Positions 5,610 to 8,799 of a DNA stretch of 8,799 nt are shown here, one piece after another. The DNA lies in NCBI GenBank assembly GCA_012271025.1, contig JAAXHF010000300.1, forward strand, positions 1 to 8,799, given 5' to 3'. The translations under genes were made by a program, and so were the position numbers. The first letter of the stretch is position 1. The number at the start of each line of letters is the position of its first letter. Under the pieces are notes generated by a model. The model saw nothing but the letters and a program-made list of their open reading frames with translations. It did not search any database and was not told where the DNA came from. This DNA is from Deltaproteobacteria bacterium. GTDB lineage: Bacteria > Desulfobacterota_B > Binatia > Bin18.

Positions 5610-5634
5610 CACGTCAGCCACAGGGAGGAAGAGC

Positions 5635-7092
5635 ATGCCACACACAACAAAAAAATCGGCCAAGGTGATCCCCCTCCGCTCCCGAGCCAGCGCCGCGACG
5701 ACCCCTATGGATCGCAAACGGGCCAAGACCCTGCACCAACAGGACAAGGCGCATCTGGTCCACGGCTTCGTGCCCCTGAGCCTGCATCAGGAGCGCGGCA
5801 TGCCCATCTTCGTCAGAGGCGAGGGCGTGTATCTGTGGGATACGGACGGCACGCGCTATCTCGACGGCCTGGCCTCGCTGTGGAACGTGCATGTGGGCCA
5901 CGGCCGCAAAGAGATCAGCCGCGCCGTCGCCGCCCAGATGGATCAGCTGGCCTTCGCTCCGACCCTCATCGGCCCGACCTCGGCCCCGACCGTTGAGCTG
6001 GCCGCCAAGCTGACCAAAATCGGCCCCAAGGGCCTGCGGCGGGTGATTTTCACCTCGGGCGGCTCGGAATCGAACGAGACCATGATCCGCCTCGTCCGGG
6101 CCTATTGGAAGGCCAAGGGCAAGCCCAAGAAGACCAAGTTCATCAGCCTCAACCAGGGCTACCACGGCACCTCGAGCGGAGCGGCCAGCCTGACCGGCAT
6201 CCCGCTGTTCAACGAGCAGGTCGAGCCCGGTCTGCCGGGTGTCATCCACATGGCCCGGCCCTACTGCTACCGCTGCGAGCTGGGCAAGACTTACCCCGAC
6301 TGTCAGGTCGACTGCGCCGACGAGCTCGAACGGATCATCAAGCGCGAAGGCGCCGGGACGATCGGCGCCTTTGTGACCGAACCGATACAGGGCGTGGGCG
6401 GCGTTATCGTTCCGCCCAAGGAGTGGCTGCCCAAAATCCGTGAAATCTGCGCCCGGCACAATATTCTGCTGGTGTGCGACGAGGTCATCACCGGATTCGG
6501 CCGGACCGGCACCATGTTCGCCTCGGCCAGCGTCGGCCCCGATATCCTGGTCTCGGCCAAGGGCATTACCAGCGGCTATCTGCCGCTCGGAGTGGTGCTG
6601 TTCAAAGAGGAAATCTTCCAGACCTTTCTGAAGGCCGGCGACCAGGCCTTCTGGCACGGCTACACCTATACCGGCCACCCCACCGTGTGTGCGGCCGGGC
6701 TGGCCAATCTTGCCATCATCGAGGATGAAAAGCTGGTCCAGAAAGCCCGCGAACAGGGCCGCTATCTGCAAAAGGCGCTGGCCACGCTCAAGGATATCCC
6801 GATTGTCGGCGATGTCCGCGGCAAGGGGCTGGTAGCAGCCATCGAGCTGGTCAAGGACAAGCAGACAAAGGAGATGTTCCCCGCCGAGACCAAGCTGGTC
6901 ACGCGGGTCTGGGAACGCGCCTTGCGGAGCGGGCTGCTGACCCGCATGGGCGGCTCCAACGTCATCGCCATCTGCCCCCCGCTGATTATCACCACGCAGC
7001 AGATCGACGAGATGGTCACCACCCTGCGAGAGACCCTGGTCAGCGTGTCCGAGGAACTGGGCGAGGACTGGAAGCTGGCCAGCGGCAAGTAG
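5635..7092 (+). CDS. Class III (omega) PLP-dependent aminotransferase
   Basis: This is a 485-residue fold-type I aminotransferase, probably a cytosolic homodimer, that moves an amino group from an amine or omega-amino acid to pyruvate or a similar keto acid. The PLP lysine is K309 (SAKGITSGYLPLG). The cofactor Asp is D282 in CDEVITGFGRTG (281-292), with GGSESN phosphate-binding loop 142-147 and YHG 176-178. GHPT (347-350) completes the family pattern. Length is slightly above the usual 450-460 because of a basic tail at 1-33 rich in Lys/Arg. Four cysteines form CYRC (211-214) with C223 and C227, as in some beta-alanine/taurine/putrescine-pyruvate aminotransferase relatives. ATG 5635 is chosen over ATG 5566 because GGGAGGAA (5623-5630) precedes it and the longer form would include the promoter. 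Substrate is not determined. Confidence 0.92.
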   Translation: MPHTTKKSAKVIPLRSRASAATTPMDRKRAKTLHQQDKAHLVHGFVPLSLHQERGMPIFVRGEGVYLWDTDGTRYLDGLASLWNVHVGHGRKEISRAVAAQMDQLAFAPTLIGPTSAPTVELAAKLTKIGPKGLRRVIFTSGGSESNETMIRLVRAYWKAKGKPKKTKFISLNQGYHGTSSGAASLTGIPLFNEQVEPGLPGVIHMARPYCYRCELGKTYPDCQVDCADELERIIKREGAGTIGAFVTEPIQGVGGVIVPPKEWLPKIREICARHNILLVCDEVITGFGRTGTMFASASVGPDILVSAKGITSGYLPLGVVLFKEEIFQTFLKAGDQAFWHGYTYTGHPTVCAAGLANLAIIEDEKLVQKAREQGRYLQKALATLKDIPIVGDVRGKGLVAAIELVKDKQTKEMFPAETKLVTRVWERALRSGLLTRMGGSNVIAICPPLIITTQQIDEMVTTLRETLVSVSEELGEDWKLASGK

Positions 7093-7136
7093 CGGGGAGC
7101 TATTCAGGACTCGATAAACCGCGTCGTGGAGTCTGC

Positions 7137-7346
7137 ATGCGAGCAAGCGACGCCATCCTGAAATGGCTCAACAAAAATCGCCAGACGCTCGGCCCATACC
7201 GGAACCAGTATATTGCCTGTACTGCGCAAGGAATCATCGCCAACGGGCGCGATTTACAGCCTGGGCTAGATGCAGCTCAGCGTTCGGGCAAAGCCTTCGC
7301 GGTGTACTTGGTGCCACGGCACACGGCATCTATTGTCCTGTACTAG
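7137..7346 (+). CDS. Small protein, DUF5678-like
   Basis: This is a 69-residue protein with no signal peptide or membrane segment. An N-terminal amphipathic helix (ASDAILKWLNKNRQTLGPYR, 3-22) leads into NQYIACTAQGIIANGRDL (23-40), a second helix (41-50) and a closing strand AVYLVP (54-59). The order W-I/Y-I-A ... G-I-I-A-x-G-x-D-L ... A...G ... V-P matches my recollection of DUF5678, a short domain of unknown function. GGAG (7128-7131) lies 5 nt before the ATG. It begins 44 bp after the aminotransferase stop on the same strand, so could be co-transcribed, and is convergent with the Uma2 gene. A chance open frame is possible but the domain-like pattern and Shine-Dalgarno argue against it. Confidence 0.55.
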   Translation: MRASDAILKWLNKNRQTLGPYRNQYIACTAQGIIANGRDLQPGLDAAQRSGKAFAVYLVPRHTASIVLY

Positions 7347-7365
7347 CGCGTTTCCCGATAGGCTG

Positions 7366-7398
7366 TAGTAGGTCGGATGAGCGGAGCGGAAGCCGACA
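7366..7398. repeat. REP-like palindrome between convergent genes
   Basis: The sequence begins TAGTAGGTCGGATGAGCGG and ends AAGCCGACA. GTCGG (7372-7376) pairs with CCGAC (7393-7397), with partial further pairing inside. It resembles the widespread bacterial interspersed palindrome of the form GTAGGTCGGATTAGCG...CCGACA seen between genes in many proteobacteria. Only one copy is in the window. It lies between the 3' ends of the DUF5678-like and Uma2 genes, where such elements are usual and may protect mRNA ends. Confidence 0.5.
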
Positions 7399-7454
7399 CT
7401 CCGCCCCCGCCCCGCTCTTTCGGATTACGCGTACGGCTCAAGCGACCGACAAGG

Positions 7455-8045
7455 CTACCGGCCCGCCTCAGGCCACAGATCGCTCAGGCTGAAACTGATG
7501 GCAGCGAAAGGCGGCTGCGACACCGCAGCCGCGCCAGTCAGCGTCTCCAGCAGCGCCCACTGCCCAGCCTGCAACGCGAACGCCGCCAGCGTGCGGGCAT
7601 CCGGGTCCACACACCACAGATACCTCACTCCCTCTCGGGCATAGCTTGTCCGCTTTGCGCCCTGGTCCAGCGCTCGCGTCGAGGGCGAGAGCACCTCGCA
7701 CACCCAGTCCGGAGCCAGCGTAAAGTAAGCCGTGTCGGGATACTCTGGCATCCGGGTCCGCCGCCAGCCCGCCAGGTCGGGCACCAGGATATCCTCGCCC
7801 AGGTGCAGTTCGGGCTCGAACACAATCCACCATCCGCCGGGACCGCCGCGCCCACGATTAAAGGGCGGGCCGAGAACTTCCCCCAGCCCCGTGCTGGCCC
7901 AGGCGTGCCGGGCGGCCGGACGGGGGTGAGTGTGGAGGGCGCCATCAATGATCTCGGCGACTTGGTGCGGCGGGGCGTCCAGAACATCCTGGTAGGTCGC
8001 CCGGCGGGCGGCTTTTACGGCTGGCGCTGTAGTCTGGATGGACAT
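7455..8045 (-). CDS. Uma2 family (DUF820) PD-(D/E)XK-fold protein
   Basis: This 196-residue protein is of the usual size for the Uma2 family, restriction-nuclease-fold proteins that are highly expanded in cyanobacteria and other environmental bacteria and whose function is not established. The expected core is intact: E31 in AEIIDGAL, VPDLAGW with D90, CEVLSPSTRALD with E117, K131, then YAREGVRYLWCVDP (135-148). D90, E117 and K131 would form the nuclease site. A Gly-rich loop (64-71) lies before the second strand. The ATG at 8045 is preceded by GAGGAG 4 nt upstream on the minus strand, a slightly short spacing. It is 111 bp downstream of the esterase in the same direction. Such genes often occur alone, without an obvious target operon, as here. 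Confidence 0.85.
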   Translation of the reverse strand: MSIQTTAPAVKAARRATYQDVLDAPPHQVAEIIDGALHTHPRPAARHAWASTGLGEVLGPPFNRGRGGPGGWWIVFEPELHLGEDILVPDLAGWRRTRMPEYPDTAYFTLAPDWVCEVLSPSTRALDQGAKRTSYAREGVRYLWCVDPDARTLAAFALQAGQWALLETLTGAAAVSQPPFAAISFSLSDLWPEAGR

Positions 8046-8156
8046 GCAACTCCTCGCTCGGTCCCCTCTCTGCCTGCCATCCTACGCCGTCTGCTCCGCC
8101 ATATCCAGGCCGGTGAGTACTGGCTCATTTTGCTCTGTAAGACGTTCAGCAATCCG
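8046..8156 (-). promoter_or_regulatory. Intergenic region with a weak promoter candidate for the Uma2 gene
   Basis: The minus strand of this 111-bp gap holds TGGATA (4 of 6 to -35) and TAGGAT (4 of 6 to -10) separated by 17 bp, around 8080-8110, ahead of the Uma2 Shine-Dalgarno. Both hexamers are mediocre, so read-through from the esterase gene is equally plausible. I see no terminator hairpin with a T-run after the esterase stop. Confidence 0.25.
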
Positions 8157-8799
8157 CTACTTCACATGCGTGTCCAGGAACGCGCCAGCCCGCCGATAGC
8201 CTTCGGCGTAGGCGGGCAGCGGCGGCAGCTGGAAGAACGCGTGCGGCGCGCCGTCAAGAATATGCAGCTCGTGCTCTACCCCGGCCGCCGACAGTTTTCC
8301 GGCCAGGGCGTGTGACTCCGCCAGCAGCGGGTCTTTTGTCCCGACCGCGATGTAACACGGCGGAAAGCCGTCACACGCGTACAGCGGGCTGACCCGGTGA
8401 TCCTCGCGCAGCGCCTCGTAGTCTTCGACCGGCAGATACAACTGCTGCTTGGCGTGCGGCGTACCCAGGCCGGCCAGCGCCGCATGATAATCAAACACCC
8501 CGTACAGCAGCAGGCCGGCCTTGATGGCCGGTCCGCGCTTGCGGCTGCACTCGGCCAGGACCCCGCCGGCCAGGTTGGCCCCGGCCGAGTCTCCACCAAC
8601 GGCCAGACGTTGGGCGTCGCCCCCGTACTCGGCGGCGTGCTCGACCGCCCACTGGGTGGCGAACAGACAGTCGTCAAACGCGGCCGGAAAACGATGCTTG
8701 GGCGCGCGGCGATAGTCGACGTTGACGGTCAGATAGCCAGCGGCGGCAAACTCCCGACCGAGGCGCAGGTGGGTCTTGGGACTGCCCATGGTCCAGCCC
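8157..8799 (-). CDS. Alpha/beta hydrolase, HSL-type esterase/lipase (5' end outside window)
   Basis: About 213 C-terminal residues are visible; the gene runs off the right edge. The first visible in-frame residues G-W-T before MGSPKTH match the tail of the HGGG-W oxyanion motif of the hormone-sensitive-lipase family, so the ATG at 8789 is internal rather than the start. Counting from that Met, the nucleophile is S68 in GGDSAGANLAGG, the acid D153 in GTKDPLLAES and the base H183 in GAPHAF, giving a complete triad. VDYRRAPKHRFPAAFDD (24-40) is the family's V-x-Y-R-x-A-P-E-x-x-F-P-A block with Lys in place of the usual Glu. It would hydrolyse short to medium acyl esters in the cytoplasm; the natural substrate is unknown. 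Confidence 0.9.
   Translation of the reverse strand, partial: GWTMGSPKTHLRLGREFAAAGYLTVNVDYRRAPKHRFPAAFDDCLFATQWAVEHAAEYGGDAQRLAVGGDSAGANLAGGVLAECSRKRGPAIKAGLLLYGVFDYHAALAGLGTPHAKQQLYLPVEDYEALREDHRVSPLYACDGFPPCYIAVGTKDPLLAESHALAGKLSAAGVEHELHILDGAPHAFFQLPPLPAYAEGYRRAGAFLDTHVK

Noticed and set aside
5614..7146. 510-residue minus-strand open frame opposite the aminotransferase gene.
   Set aside because: Composition is low-complexity Gly/Asp/Gln-rich and the plus strand encodes a complete class III aminotransferase, so this is an antisense artefact.
8025..8130. Minus-strand 37-codon frame starting in the esterase-Uma2 gap and overlapping the Uma2 start.
   Set aside because: Arg-rich composition, no ribosome site, and it overlaps the Uma2 start in another frame.
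7377..8315. 312-residue plus-strand open frame across the Uma2 gene.
   Set aside because: It is Arg/Pro-rich, crosses the REP-like element and an intergenic region, and is antisense to a well-supported Uma2 protein.
1..8799. Search by eye for tRNA/rRNA genes, CRISPR spacing, transposase motifs, phage or toxin-antitoxin modules.
   Set aside because: Nothing with supporting motifs was seen. The Uma2 protein alone was not taken as evidence of a defence system because no partner genes accompany it.

Overview
The window is a GC-rich, gene-dense stretch of bacterial chromosome. No RNA gene, insertion sequence, integrase or CRISPR array is visible. Families present (a start resembling an acyl-CoA thiolase, a membrane fatty-acid desaturase, type-2-like dGTPase, class III aminotransferase, HSL-type esterase, Uma2 nuclease-fold protein) plus frequent GTG starts with good Shine-Dalgarno sites suggest a GC-rich Gram-negative, possibly an uncultured proteobacterial or Desulfobacterota/Binatia-like lineage. 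That placement is inference from style and gene content; no marker gene is present.

Layout. At the left edge is the 5' end of a minus-strand gene (1-48) that looks like a thiolase. A short divergent region (49-177) holds a perfect 11-bp GC-rich inverted repeat. A 15-codon ORF with an optimal Shine-Dalgarno (178-225) then sits in frame with, and directly before, an MFS exporter (229-1446). Next come a putative terminator region, a promoter whose predicted start point coincides with a GTG start codon, and a three-histidine-box fatty-acid desaturase (1575-2510). A possible 47-codon ORF (2515-2658) overlaps by ATGA a small coiled-coil membrane protein with an 18-residue repeat (2655-3047). After a 206-bp gap comes a dGTPase-like HD hydrolase (3254-4495), convergent with an aldo/keto reductase (4523-5539, minus). 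A long hairpin spans their junction.

The aldo/keto reductase is divergent from a class III aminotransferase (5635-7092, plus). The 95-bp region between them carries a self-complementary AGTATACT that gives a TATACT -10 hexamer on both strands. Right of this are a 69-residue DUF5678-like protein (7137-7346), a single REP-like palindrome (7366-7398), a Uma2-family protein (7455-8045, minus), and an alpha/beta hydrolase that runs off the right edge (8157-8799, minus).

The genes do not form one pathway. Most are single transcription units with their own signals. Several carry out general metabolism: amine/keto-acid transamination, carbonyl reduction, ester hydrolysis, lipid desaturation, dNTP pool control. 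I saw no convincing new multi-gene system. The best leads are regulatory and structural: the in-frame leader ORF and T-tract of the exporter, the probably leaderless desaturase, the convergent hairpin made from a gene's 3' end, the shared -10 palindrome, and the 18-residue helical repeat protein.
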